This document shows, in pieces, positions 29,147 through 37,807 of a stretch of DNA of 64,000 nt; within the stretch, counting starts at the first letter, position 1; every line of letters begins with the position of its first letter. The notes under the pieces are model-generated. The model had not been told where the DNA came from. It was given only the letters and a program-made list of their open reading frames with translations, and did not search any database. Origin of the DNA: Polaromonas vacuolata (GTDB lineage: Bacteria; Pseudomonadota; Gammaproteobacteria; Burkholderiales; Burkholderiaceae_C); contig NZ_CP051461.1 of NCBI RefSeq assembly GCF_012584515.1, forward strand, positions 790,001 to 854,000, in the 5' to 3' direction. Position numbers and translations under genes: made by a program.

Positions 29147-32100
29147 TTATGCCGCTGGCTTGTCTTCTGAAGGCAAAGCCATGGCGCTCAGGTCGCGCTT
29201 GGTTTCAACCAAAACTAACGGACCTTCGCCACTGACGACGGCCACTGGACGCATACGCGGTACATGCACAGGCTTGGCTTCAGCTGCAATCGCTGCGGCG
29301 ACCTGGGCAATTTTTGCCGTGTTGGAATTGACCCACTGCAAACCCGAAGACTGGGCGACGTCGGCTAAGTCTTGCATTGGCAAGGCGTAGCTGTCAATTT
29401 GCGGCAAGGCTTGTCCGGCGGCTGGGGCGGTGGCTATGGTGGCTGGTGCCACTACAACGGGTGCTTCGACAGGCTTGGCTTGTGCTGCCGGTGCTGGAGT
29501 CGCAACTGGCGTTGGAGTCACAGCTGCTACAGGTGCAACAGCGGCTACAGGAGGTGCGGTCAACGCAGGCGCCTGTGCAGCTGCTGTGTTGGCTACAAAC
29601 TCAGGCGCAAACTCGGCAGCATTAGTCTCGGCATAGGCCGGTGGTTGGCTAGGCTGAAAGTCGTTGCTTGCAGCTTGCGGCGCGCGGCTTTCGCGGTTGT
29701 CAGCATCACCGCGTTCGCGGCGTTCGCGGCCATAACGGTCGCGGCTGCGGCGTGGTGGGCGCTGATCGGCGCCTACTTCTGCGTCTGGACCGTTTCCTTC
29801 ACTGCGATCGGCAAGGGGTGCGTTATCGAGCTGAGCCGAAACGTCACGGGCTTGTGGCGCTGCTTGCGCATCAAGTGCCAAGTTTTGCTGAGCACTGTCT
29901 TCTTCAACACGGCGCTCGTTGCGACGACCGCCACGCTCACCACCGCGTTCCGCACCACGTTCACGGCGACCATCGCCGCGCTCGGCACGTTGGCCTTGAA
30001 CGGCTTCTTGGTTGGAGCGATCTTGAGGTGCACGTTCTTGGCGCTGCTCTTCCGAGTTACCGGCAGCGGCCATGGCGGCTTGATTGGCCAGTGCCAAGTC
30101 CTGCTCTACTGGATCGCGAGCAATGCGGTCTGTGCGCTCTGGCCGTTCGCGGCGACCACGACTGCCTTCTGCGCGGGGTTCACGTGGCTCACGGCCACCT
30201 TCTGCGCGGGGCTCGCGTGGTTCACGCGGTTCGCGGCCACCTTCGGCGCGCGGTTCACGTGGCTCACGAGTCTCTTGGTTGCGCGGTGATTCTGCGCGGC
30301 CTTCACCGGTTGGGCGTTCAGTGCGACCTTCTGGATTGCGTTCGCGGCGCTCACCGCCACGGCCTTCAGAACGACCGCCTTCAGCACGCTCACCGCGGGC
30401 TTCGTTGCGACCATCGGCTGGGCGGCCATCTGTTCGGCCTTCTGCTCGACCTTCTGAGACTGGACGACCATCAGCGCGTCCATCAGCTTTACCTTCGGTG
30501 CGAGCGTCATTGCGGTTGCGTCCACCACGGCGACCATCTCTGCCACCTTCGCGGCCACCGCGGCCGTCACGGCGTGCGGTGTCGCGCTCTTCTTTTTTCA
30601 CTTCTGGTGCGGGTGTTGCTGGCTCTGCGACTGCCGGTTCGGCAGAAAACAAATCCTTGATCCAACCAAAAAAGCCTTTTTCCGCTGGTACAGCAACCGG
30701 AATCGGTGCTGCTGCGGTGGCTTGCGGCTTAGGTGGAACCATGGGCGCCGGTGCATCGGGCAACACGCCTTTGATGATGGGCTCTTGACGGTTTTGCTTT
30801 TCTTGGCTGCGGCGCGTCACGGCTGTTGTGTCGTCCATCTCGACGGCCATTTTGTAGCTCGCTTCGATGTTGTCAAGGCGCGGGTCGTCGTGCTTGAGGC
30901 GCTCTAGGCGGTAGTTGGGAGTCTCCAGCGTTTTGTTGGGTACTAGCAGCACGTTGATGCGTTGCTTGAGTTCAATTTTGCTGATTTCTGAACGCTTTTC
31001 ATTGAGCAGGAAAGACGCCACGTCGACGGGTACCTGGCACAGCACGGAGGCGGTGCTGTCTTTGAGCGACTCTTCTTGGATGATGCGCAAAATTTGCAAT
31101 GCCGAGCTCTCGGTGTCGCGAATATGGCCTGAACCGCCGCAACGTGGGCAAGGAATCGAGGCACCTTCTGAGAGGGCTGGACGCAGGCGCTGGCGGCTCA
31201 TCTCCATCAGGCCGAATTTGCTGATGGTGCCGAACTGCACACGGGCGCGGTCTTGGCGCAGCGCGTCGCGCAGGCGGTTTTCCACATCACGGCGGTTGCG
31301 TGACTCTTCCATGTCGATAAAGTCGATCACGATCAGGCCACCCAAATCGCGTAAGCGCATCTGGCGTGCGACTTCGTCGGCGGCTTCTAAGTTGGTGCGG
31401 GTTGCGGTCTCTTCGATGTCCCCGCCCTTGATGGCGCGGGCCGAGTTGACGTCAACAGAAACCAAGGCTTCGGTATGGTCAATCACGATAGCGCCGCCGG
31501 ATGGCAGTTGTACCGTGCGGGCATAGGCCGATTCGATTTGGTGCTCGATCTGGAAACGCGAGAACAAAGGCGCGTCGTCACGGTAGCGCTTAACGCGGTG
31601 CTCATGCTCAGGCATTACGTGGGCCATGAATTGGCGCGCTTGCTCGTAGACGTCGTCGGTGTCGAACAAAATGTCGCCGATGTCGCTGTTGAAATAGTCG
31701 CGGATGGCGCGAATGACTAGGCTAGATTCCTGATAAATCAGGAAAGCGCCCTTGCCCTTGCTGGCGCCGTCAATGGCGGTCCAGAGCTTGAGCAGGTAGT
31801 TCAAGTCCCACTGCAACTCTGGCGCGCTGCGGCCAATGCCGGCGGTGCGCGCGATGATGCTCATGCCGCCCGGGTATTCGAGCTGGTCCATGGCTTCTTT
31901 GAGCTCGGCCCGGTCGTCGCCCTCAATGCGGCGGCTAACACCGCCACCACGTGGGTTGTTCGGCATCAGTACAACGTAGCGTCCAGCTAGCGAGACAAAA
32001 GTTGTTAGCGCCGCACCTTTGTTACCGCGCTCTTCTTTTTCGACTTGGACCAGCATTTCCTGGCCTTCGCGGATCACGTCGCTAATACGTGCCTGATTGA

Positions 32101-32350
32101 CTGGCACGCCTTGGGCGAAGTATTGACGCGAGATTTCTTTGAAAGGCAAAAAGCCGTGACGGTCTTCGCCGTAGTCGACGAAGCAGGCTTCCAAGGATGG
32201 CTCTACGCGTGTGACGACGGCTTTATAGATGTTGCCTTTGCGTTGTTCGCGGCCTTCGATTTCGATTTCGTAGTCTAAGAGTTTTTGTCCGTCAACTATC
32301 GCCAGACGGCGTTCTTCTGATTGTGTGGCGTTTACCAGCATCCGTTTCAT
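29147..32350 (-). CDS. rne: Ribonuclease E
   Basis: Endoribonuclease that starts mRNA decay and processes rRNA and tRNA precursors. The catalytic half (about 1-510) has the S1 domain (about 36-118), the DNase I-like domain with metal ligands Asp300 (VSVDVNSARA) and Asp343 (VIDFIDM), and the Zn-link Cys401-Cys404 (CPRCGGSGH). The C-terminal half (about 550-1067) is disordered and extremely rich in Arg, Glu and Gly, with tandem REPR/AEGG units and later an Ala/Pro tract, and ends in a conserved VLVETKRDL-like segment. The ATG at 32350 gives MKRMLVNATQSEERR, the family start. A 5' region of up to 600 bases separates it from rluC, room for an autoregulatory leader. Confidence 0.97.
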   Translation of the reverse strand: MKRMLVNATQSEERRLAIVDGQKLLDYEIEIEGREQRKGNIYKAVVTRVEPSLEACFVDYGEDRHGFLPFKEISRQYFAQGVPVNQARISDVIREGQEMLVQVEKEERGNKGAALTTFVSLAGRYVVLMPNNPRGGGVSRRIEGDDRAELKEAMDQLEYPGGMSIIARTAGIGRSAPELQWDLNYLLKLWTAIDGASKGKGAFLIYQESSLVIRAIRDYFNSDIGDILFDTDDVYEQARQFMAHVMPEHEHRVKRYRDDAPLFSRFQIEHQIESAYARTVQLPSGGAIVIDHTEALVSVDVNSARAIKGGDIEETATRTNLEAADEVARQMRLRDLGGLIVIDFIDMEESRNRRDVENRLRDALRQDRARVQFGTISKFGLMEMSRQRLRPALSEGASIPCPRCGGSGHIRDTESSALQILRIIQEESLKDSTASVLCQVPVDVASFLLNEKRSEISKIELKQRINVLLVPNKTLETPNYRLERLKHDDPRLDNIEASYKMAVEMDDTTAVTRRSQEKQNRQEPIIKGVLPDAPAPMVPPKPQATAAAPIPVAVPAEKGFFGWIKDLFSAEPAVAEPATPAPEVKKEERDTARRDGRGGREGGRDGRRGGRNRNDARTEGKADGRADGRPVSEGRAEGRTDGRPADGRNEARGERAEGGRSEGRGGERRERNPEGRTERPTGEGRAESPRNQETREPREPRAEGGREPREPREPRAEGGREPREPRAEGSRGRRERPERTDRIARDPVEQDLALANQAAMAAAGNSEEQRQERAPQDRSNQEAVQGQRAERGDGRRERGAERGGERGGRRNERRVEEDSAQQNLALDAQAAPQARDVSAQLDNAPLADRSEGNGPDAEVGADQRPPRRSRDRYGRERRERGDADNRESRAPQAASNDFQPSQPPAYAETNAAEFAPEFVANTAAAQAPALTAPPVAAVAPVAAVTPTPVATPAPAAQAKPVEAPVVVAPATIATAPAAGQALPQIDSYALPMQDLADVAQSSGLQWVNSNTAKIAQVAAAIAAEAKPVHVPRMRPVAVVSGEGPLVLVETKRDLSAMALPSEDKPAA
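30150..30590 (-). repeat. rne: Arg/Glu/Gly-rich tandem repeats inside rne
   Basis: The coding sequence for the disordered tail repeats short units: REPREPRAEGG-like blocks at about 30160-30275, and GRADGR/EGRAEGR-like blocks at about 30400-30580. The repeats keep frame, so length may vary between strains by slippage or recombination. Long open frames on the plus strand here are shadows of this composition. Confidence 0.75.
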
Positions 32351-32979
32351 AGTGCTCAACCTTTTTCGTTCTATTCGTTTCAAACCCAAAATGGGTAATT
32401 GACGCCGAAAGCTGACGCAGTGCGAACGTGGGGAATTGCCGGAGAGCTTTTGACGGCGCCTAGTGCTTACTATTGATTAGTCAGCTTAGCGGTCTGGGCG
32501 TGGGCGCGTGGATGGAGTGAGCAGGGGTCTGACAGGTACGTGCTACAAAAAAAATAGCTTCAAGCGCACTCTGAGCAAGAGCTGTAGGCTGATGCATGCC
32601 CAAAAGCAGGGCCATGAGGCGCCGCAGGCATGTATCTATCAGACTAATCAGTGTTGTTCTCAAGGGGCGACCTGTTTAAAAGACTTGATCTCATTGATCC
32701 GCCTGCAGCCGGTTGTGTATGACTAGGGCTGCGGGCATGGTATTCCGTAGTTGTATTCGCAAAACGTCGACTTTTTACTGCCAAACAGCGGCAAGACAGG
32801 TGCTTGGCACGCATGGCTTGGGGGCGTTGACAGTCTTGGGCGTCGACCTTCCAGCGCGGCTGTGCATGGTTTGTACCGGCCGGTTCTCCCGACTCAGAGC
32901 TTGTGTAGATTAAAATCTAGACAAATCAACTACTTACAGCGCATCGCTAGTGAAACATATTATAGGGGTAGCCAAGACC
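32351..32979. other. Divergent intergenic region between rne and rluC
   Basis: About 630 bases without a credible gene. It should include both promoters and the rne leader. A likely dispersed intergenic repeat lies at about 32546-32596. TAGATT-AA-AATCTA (32905-32918) is a small palindrome near the rluC end. I see no convincing promoter for either gene. Confidence 0.6.
32546..32596. repeat. Putative Comamonadaceae dispersed intergenic repeat
   Basis: An A8 run leads into ATAGCTTCAAGCGCA, then GCAAGAGCTGTAGGCTGAT. This resembles, from memory, short imperfectly palindromic repeats scattered between genes of Acidovorax, Rhodoferax and Polaromonas. Only this one copy was noticed in the window, so the call depends on that recollection. 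Confidence 0.4.
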
Positions 32980-34095
32980 ATGGCCACAGATTTAGCCAAT
33001 CGGCGCAGCCCTCAGGTTGCAGCCAAGTCAGACAAGGCGCTGTCGAGCGCGTCACCGCAACCGACAGCCCAGGCCACACTGGTCACGGTGGATGAAGATT
33101 ACGCCGGTCAGCGGCTGGATAATTTTTTAATACGCCAACTCAAAGGCGTACCAAAAACCCATGTCTACCGCATTATTCGCAGCGGCGAAGTGCGTATTAA
33201 CAAGGGCAGGGCGCAGGCCGAGACCCGCGTGCAGACCGGTGACGTGGTGCGCCTGCCACCGGTTCGCACTTCAGACCGAGCGCTGGAAAAAGCCGAGGTT
33301 ATGGCGCAGCTGGTGGCCAATCATGGTGCGACTTCAAGCGTAGGCGGTTTCGCGCCAGCGGCTGAATTTCCGGTGCTGTTTGAAGACGACTTTTTGCTCG
33401 CCATCGATAAGCCCGCTGGCGTTGCCGTGCATGGCGGCAGCGGCGTGAGTTTTGGAGTGATAGAGCAACTGCGTATGGCCAGACCAGAGGCGGACTTTTT
33501 AGAACTGGTGCACAGGCTAGACCGCGAAACCAGCGGTATCTTGCTAATCGCCAAGCGCCGCATGGCGCTCAAACTGCTGCAAGAGCAGTTCCGTGAGCGT
33601 GAAACGGACAAGGTCTACCTCGCATTAGTCAGTGGCGAGTGGTCACCTAGTCGGCGCGTGATTGACAAGGCCTTGCATAAATATCTGCTCCCTAATGGTG
33701 AGCGGCGCGTGAAAATTGTGCCTAACGAGCATCCCGATGGCATGCGTTCTATCACATTGGTCAAGCCCCGGGCTGTAATAGCACCTCGGCGATCCTCTAC
33801 ACCAAACACCGCTTTTAGCTTGCTTGAGGTAACGATTAAGACCGGTCGTACGCATCAGATTCGCGTGCACTTGGCCGGCGAAGGTCATCCGATAGCAGGC
33901 GATGATAAATACGGTGACTTTGAACTGAATAAAGCCTTGCAAAAAATAGTAGCCGGTGCGCCGGCGCTCAAGCGCATGTTTTTGCATGCCTGGACGCTTA
34001 AGTTCAACCATCCCAAGACCCGAAAAACCATACAGTTGCAGTCTGAGCTACCGCCAGAGCTGCAGCAGTTTTTACCGCTCCCCACGCTAGACTGA
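32980..34095 (+). CDS. rluC: 23S rRNA pseudouridine synthase, RluC type
   Basis: Converts uridines in the 23S rRNA (positions 955, 2504 and 2580 in E. coli) to pseudouridine. The 371-residue protein has an N-terminal S4 RNA-binding domain (GQRLDNFLIRQLKGVPKTHVYRIIRSG in segments at about 40-70) and the RluA-family catalytic motif HRLDRETSGILL with the nucleophilic Asp. GRTHQIRVHLA near the C terminus is also standard. I use the ATG at 32980, preceded by AGGGG; a GTG ten codons upstream is also in frame. It is divergent from rne, the classic arrangement in proteobacteria, and followed by a HAD phosphatase gene. Confidence 0.94.
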   Translation: MATDLANRRSPQVAAKSDKALSSASPQPTAQATLVTVDEDYAGQRLDNFLIRQLKGVPKTHVYRIIRSGEVRINKGRAQAETRVQTGDVVRLPPVRTSDRALEKAEVMAQLVANHGATSSVGGFAPAAEFPVLFEDDFLLAIDKPAGVAVHGGSGVSFGVIEQLRMARPEADFLELVHRLDRETSGILLIAKRRMALKLLQEQFRERETDKVYLALVSGEWSPSRRVIDKALHKYLLPNGERRVKIVPNEHPDGMRSITLVKPRAVIAPRRSSTPNTAFSLLEVTIKTGRTHQIRVHLAGEGHPIAGDDKYGDFELNKALQKIVAGAPALKRMFLHAWTLKFNHPKTRKTIQLQSELPPELQQFLPLPTLD

Positions 34096-34146
34096 GTCAA
34101 CAACCCCAAAGCGGCAGCGTACTAGCTGCCGGGTCACAATAACAGC

Positions 34147-34806
34147 ATGCAAACTAGACAATTTGACTTGATCGCCTTCGACTGGGACGGCACCTTGTAT
34201 GACTCGACGGCCAGCATCATCCGCTGCATCCAAGCGGCTGTGGCTGATGTTGGAGGTACGGTGCCTAGTGACGAAGCCGCTGGCTACGTGATAGGCCTTG
34301 GCCTGATGCAGGCGTTGGCTCATGCCGCGCCAGATGTACCTCAGGATAAATACCCAGCGTTGGGTGAGCGTTATCGCCACCACTACGCCAAACACATTGA
34401 TGATTTGAGCTTGTTCGATGGCGTGCTGCCTTTATTGGTAAGCCTCAAAGAGCGCGGCTATTTGCTCGCTGTTGCTACCGGAAAATCGCGTCTTGGCCTT
34501 GATGAGGCGCTGCGCAATGTGGCGCTCAAGGGCATGTTTGACGGCTCGCGTACGGCTGATGAAACGGCTGGCAAACCCAATCCCCGAATGCTGCATGAGC
34601 TTGCTACTGAGTTCGGTGTGCCAGCCAGTCGCCTGCTCATGATCGGAGACACCACACATGATTTGCAAATGGCGATCAATGCCGGCTGCCCCAGTGTTGC
34701 GGTGAGTTATGGCGCGCATGGCAGCGAAGCCTTGACAGCGCTAGGTCCACGCCATCTGGCGCACTCGGTACGCTCGCTGCACGACTGGTTGCTGCTGCAG
34801 GACTAA
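34147..34806 (+). CDS. HAD-superfamily hydrolase (phosphoglycolate phosphatase-like)
   Basis: Soluble phosphatase of 219 residues. The nucleophile Asp12 and acid/base Asp14 are in FDWDGTLYDS; motif II is AVATGKSR, motif III includes GKPNP with its Lys, and motif IV is MIGDTTHDLQMA. The alpha-helical C1 cap is inserted after the first motif, as in Gph and similar enzymes. The substrate is not certain; phosphoglycolate and other small phosphates are candidates. In betaproteobacteria this gene commonly follows rluC, and here it starts 51 bases after it and is 12 bases upstream of the Rieske gene. Confidence 0.88.
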   Translation: MQTRQFDLIAFDWDGTLYDSTASIIRCIQAAVADVGGTVPSDEAAGYVIGLGLMQALAHAAPDVPQDKYPALGERYRHHYAKHIDDLSLFDGVLPLLVSLKERGYLLAVATGKSRLGLDEALRNVALKGMFDGSRTADETAGKPNPRMLHELATEFGVPASRLLMIGDTTHDLQMAINAGCPSVAVSYGAHGSEALTALGPRHLAHSVRSLHDWLLLQD

Positions 34807-34818
34807 GGCGCTAATTCC

Positions 34819-35184
34819 ATGGATGATTTGCAAACGCTTTGCTCCAGCTCTCAGCTACAAGATCGCGGTCTGGCCATGCCATTCGATGTGGTTTATGCCG
34901 GCCAGACATGCCGCGCTTTTGCTGTGCGTTTTGACGGCCATGTTCAGGCCTATCTCAACCGTTGCACGCATGTTGCAATGGAGTTGGACTGGCAAGCGAA
35001 TCAAGTTTTTGACGGCAGTGGCCAATGGTTGTTGTGTGCCAGTCATGGTGCGGCCTACCATCCTGCCAGTGGTGAATGTGCTGGTGGTCCTTGTCGTGGT
35101 GGTCTGGTCAAGATAATGCTGTCAGAATCCGACGGTATCGTTTATTGGCATGGCTCTTACAAGCTCAAGCCCTTGGCTTTTTGA
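34819..35184 (+). CDS. Rieske [2Fe-2S] domain protein
   Basis: Single-domain Rieske ferredoxin-like protein of 121 residues. The cluster ligands are Cys49 and His51 (NRCTHVA) and Cys73 and His76 (LLCASHGAAY), matching the CxH...CxxH pattern. The protein has no TM segment or leader and should be cytoplasmic. Such proteins donate electrons to oxygenases or serve as small electron carriers; the partner is unknown. It follows the HAD gene by 12 bases and precedes sppA by 39 bases, the conserved rluC-HAD-Rieske-sppA order of Burkholderiales. Confidence 0.9.
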   Translation: MDDLQTLCSSSQLQDRGLAMPFDVVYAGQTCRAFAVRFDGHVQAYLNRCTHVAMELDWQANQVFDGSGQWLLCASHGAAYHPASGECAGGPCRGGLVKIMLSESDGIVYWHGSYKLKPLAF

Positions 35185-35223
35185 TTTATTTCTTTAATTT
35201 TTTAAGTAGCCCTTATTTCTCTC

Positions 35224-36204
35224 ATGACTGAATCCAATCATCTTGAAAACAATCCAGCGCCGCAAAGCGCCTCTGCCGCGCCAGCTTGGGAGCGTGCAAC
35301 GCTTGAAAAGTTAGCTTTTGCCGCTCTCGTCGAGCAAAAGTCCACGCGCCGTTGGAAGACCTTTGTGCGTCTTTCATGGCTGGCCTTTTTTGTAGCCTTG
35401 TTGTGGTTGGGTTTGCGGACCGCCGCACCGGTTGCCGATGTCTCATCACCGCATACTGCCGTGGTTGAAATCAAGGGTGAGATTGCTGCAGGCTCAGACG
35501 CCAGCGCTGAGTTTGTGAACGCTGCCTTGCGCGCTGCGTTTGAAGACAGTGGCTCCAAAGCCGTCGTGCTGCTGATCAACTCGCCCGGCGGCAGCCCGGT
35601 TCAGGCCGGCATGATGAATGATGAGATTTTGCGTTTAAAGGCCAAGTACAAAAAACCGGTTTACGCCGTGGTTGAAGAAACCTGTGCCTCAGCTGCTTAT
35701 TACATTGCGGTTTCAGCCGACCAAATTTTTGTCGATAAAGCCAGTATTGTGGGCAGCATTGGCGTGTTGATGGATGGTTTTGGTTTTACCGGTTTGATGG
35801 ACAAACTCGGCGTCGAGCGCCGCTTGCTGACTGCTGGCGAGAACAAAGGATTTTTAGATCCGTTTAGCATTCAGACCGAAAAGCAACGCGCTTTTGCGCA
35901 GACCATGCTCAACCAGATTCACCAGCAATTTATCGGTGTGGTCAAAGCCGGGCGCGGCCAACGACTGAAGGAAACACCAGAGATGTTCACAGGCCTGTTC
36001 TGGACTGGCCAGCAAGCCATAGAGCTCGGATTGGCCGATCATCTGGGTAGTCTTGACTATGTGGCGCGTGAAGTCGTCAAGACCGAGGACATAGTTGATT
36101 ACACCAAGCGTGACAATGTTGCTGAACGTCTGGCTAAGAAGTTTGGTGCTGCCATAGGCGAGGGCGGCATGAAGGCGTTTAAATCTATTCCTTCAATTCA
36201 CTAA
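35224..36204 (+). CDS. sppA: Signal peptide peptidase SppA-type S49 protease (short form)
   Basis: Membrane-anchored serine protease thought to degrade released signal peptides. The 326-residue protein has one N-terminal TM helix (about 48-64, VRLSWLAFFVALLWLG) and a single S49 domain. The catalytic Ser156 sits in CASAAYYIA and the likely general base Lys208 in AGENKGFLDP, 52 residues apart as in the short B. subtilis-type enzyme; the oxyanion region is SPGGSPVQAG. E. coli SppA is twice as long. It is the last gene in the rluC series and is followed by a hairpin that probably ends transcription. Confidence 0.92.
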   Translation: MTESNHLENNPAPQSASAAPAWERATLEKLAFAALVEQKSTRRWKTFVRLSWLAFFVALLWLGLRTAAPVADVSSPHTAVVEIKGEIAAGSDASAEFVNAALRAAFEDSGSKAVVLLINSPGGSPVQAGMMNDEILRLKAKYKKPVYAVVEETCASAAYYIAVSADQIFVDKASIVGSIGVLMDGFGFTGLMDKLGVERRLLTAGENKGFLDPFSIQTEKQRAFAQTMLNQIHQQFIGVVKAGRGQRLKETPEMFTGLFWTGQQAIELGLADHLGSLDYVAREVVKTEDIVDYTKRDNVAERLAKKFGAAIGEGGMKAFKSIPSIH

Positions 36205-36278
36205 ACTGACTCAAACCCTTTTTAGAGGCGAGGCGCTGCCAAGGCATGTCGCTCTCGCCGCTGTGTAGGCGTTGAGAT

Positions 36279-36302
36279 AAAAGGCTTTAAATGCAGCCTT
36301 TT
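36279..36302. terminator. Bidirectional terminator between sppA and the RsmI-like gene
   Basis: AAAAGGCT (36279-36286) and AGCCTTTT (36295-36302) form a perfect 8-base stem with an 8-base loop. The T run on one side and A run on the other suit both converging genes. The GC core is short, so strength is uncertain. Confidence 0.6.
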
Positions 36303-36333
36303 CTGGCCTTGACTTTGATTTCTAGAGCAAGCC

Positions 36334-37110
36334 TTATCGCCCAATACAGAACACTGCTGGCAAATCTAGTGGCGGCGTGGGTTTGCTCTTTTTCCAACCC
36401 GAGGTCAAGGCGCTAAAAGACCAGCTTTTCTCCAGCGTCAAGCCACAACTAAGTGCTAGCCGTGTATTGCCGTGCAGTGTTTGCAGAAGTGCGCCTAAAA
36501 GCACGGTATTGCGGTAAGGCGTTTCAATAAAAATTTGCGTTTGACCGGTTTTTAGTGCCAACGACTCGAGTTCGCGAATGCGTTGTGCGCGCTCACCTGA
36601 CTCTTGCGGCAGATAGCCGACAAAGGCAAAGCTCTGTCCATTCAGACCGCTAGACGCCAGCGCCAACATCAGTGACATAGGTCCACCCAATGCAACGACT
36701 GTTATGCCTAAGTCGTGCGCTGCTCGCACCACAGAAGAGCCTGGATCGGCAATCGCCGGCATACCGGCTTCGCTGACCAAGCCCATGTCGTGACCGGCTA
36801 GTGCAGCCGCTAGCAGCGGCCGTGCGTCGAAGTTGCCGTTGTGATCGCCTTTCTTATGCACCTCTCGCGGTAGTTCTTGAATTTTTTGCTCTTGCACCGT
36901 GCAAGCCAGTGGCTGCAACTCGCCCACGCGTTTGAGGTAAGCGCGCGTGCTCTTAGCGTTCTCGCAAACCCAGTGCGTTAACAGTGCGGCAGCGCGTACG
37001 GTTTCCATGGGCATGACTTCGGCTAGCGGAGTCTGGCTGTTGCAACCAAAGTCGAGTGGGGCGGGTACTAAATAGAGTTTGCCTTTTGGGGTCGAGTTGG
37101 CGGCGGTCAT
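36334..37110 (-). CDS. RsmI-like SAM-dependent methyltransferase (tetrapyrrole methylase fold)
   Basis: Protein of 258 residues in the TP-methylase superfamily related to RsmI, the 16S rRNA C1402 ribose methyltransferase. It keeps GLVSEAGMPAIADPGSSVVRAAHDLG and the SGLNGQSFAFVGYLPQ region, but its N terminus reads LYLVPAPLDFG and not the LYVVATPIGNLGD of RsmI, and the KSTRAYLKRVG segment is divergent. It therefore appears to be a paralogous group whose target is not established. It overlaps maf by four bases (ATGA) and should be co-translated with it. Confidence 0.8.
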   Translation of the reverse strand: MTAANSTPKGKLYLVPAPLDFGCNSQTPLAEVMPMETVRAAALLTHWVCENAKSTRAYLKRVGELQPLACTVQEQKIQELPREVHKKGDHNGNFDARPLLAAALAGHDMGLVSEAGMPAIADPGSSVVRAAHDLGITVVALGGPMSLMLALASSGLNGQSFAFVGYLPQESGERAQRIRELESLALKTGQTQIFIETPYRNTVLLGALLQTLHGNTRLALSCGLTLEKSWSFSALTSGWKKSKPTPPLDLPAVFCIGR

Positions 37111-37781
37111 GCATTGGCCTTTGTGTTTTTCGTTAAGTGTTGTCCGCCTAGCAAATCAATGCCGGCGGCGCGCAGCATGGCGCAAGTGCGAATTAAAGGT
37201 AGACCGATTAATGCGGTTGGGTCATCGCTGTCAATGGCGTCGAGTAAAGCAATGCCAAGACCTTCGCTTTTGGCGCTGCCAGCACAGTCGTAGGGTTGTT
37301 CGGCGCGCAAGTAGTTTTCAATCTCGTCATCGCTCAAGTCGCGAAACTTAACCCGTACTGCTGCCAAGCGGCACTCTGAAAAACCGATTTCAAGGCAAAC
37401 CACGGCGACCGCAGTTTGAAACACGACGGACTGGCCGCGCATACGGCGCAACTGGGTTACAGCGCGTTCGTGGTTGCCAGGTTTACCCAGCGACTCGCCT
37501 GCAAGATCAGCGACTTGATCGGAGCCAATCACAACCGCTTGTGGATTGGTTTTTGCCACTGTGTTGGCTTTTTCCAGCGCCAAGCGCATAGCGAGATCAG
37601 CGGGGGTTTCGCCAGCTTGAGCACTCTCGTCAAGTTCTGGTGAGACGCTATCGAACGGGATACGTAGGCGCTGGAGTAGCTCGCGCCTGTAAATTGAGCT
37701 TGAGCCGAGTATCAAGGGGCGAGACGGCTGGCTATAAGTGGGAGGGATTGCGGCTAAAGCGCCGGGCTTGTCAAAGTTCAT
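37107..37781 (-). CDS. Maf-like nucleoside triphosphate pyrophosphatase (YceF type)
   Basis: House-cleaning pyrophosphatase of 224 residues. Hallmarks are LILGSSSIYRRELLQRL with the Maf SxxR motif, the DESAQAGETP loop, LALEKANTVA, and VIGSDQVADLAG with catalytic Asp. Position beside yceD-rpmF-plsX and the sequence point to YceF, which prefers 7-methyl-GTP, but substrate preference was not tested here. An extension of about 20 residues precedes the family start. It is divergent from yceD with only 26 bases between starts, so their promoters must overlap each other's coding region. Confidence 0.88.
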   Translation of the reverse strand: MNFDKPGALAAIPPTYSQPSRPLILGSSSIYRRELLQRLRIPFDSVSPELDESAQAGETPADLAMRLALEKANTVAKTNPQAVVIGSDQVADLAGESLGKPGNHERAVTQLRRMRGQSVVFQTAVAVVCLEIGFSECRLAAVRVKFRDLSDDEIENYLRAEQPYDCAGSAKSEGLGIALLDAIDSDDPTALIGLPLIRTCAMLRAAGIDLLGGQHLTKNTKANA

Positions 37782-37807
37782 GGCTTGATTCTCTTACACT
37801 GCTTGCT

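Noticed and set aside
29372..30788. Several long plus-strand open frames opposite the rne tail
   Set aside because: They arise from the GC-rich Arg/Glu/Gly repeats of rne read in the opposite direction and have unnatural compositions (Ser-Arg-Pro or His-Arg-rich).
37640..37807. Long N-terminal extension of yceD
   Set aside because: It is antisense to maf and the family starts at the ATG at 37808.
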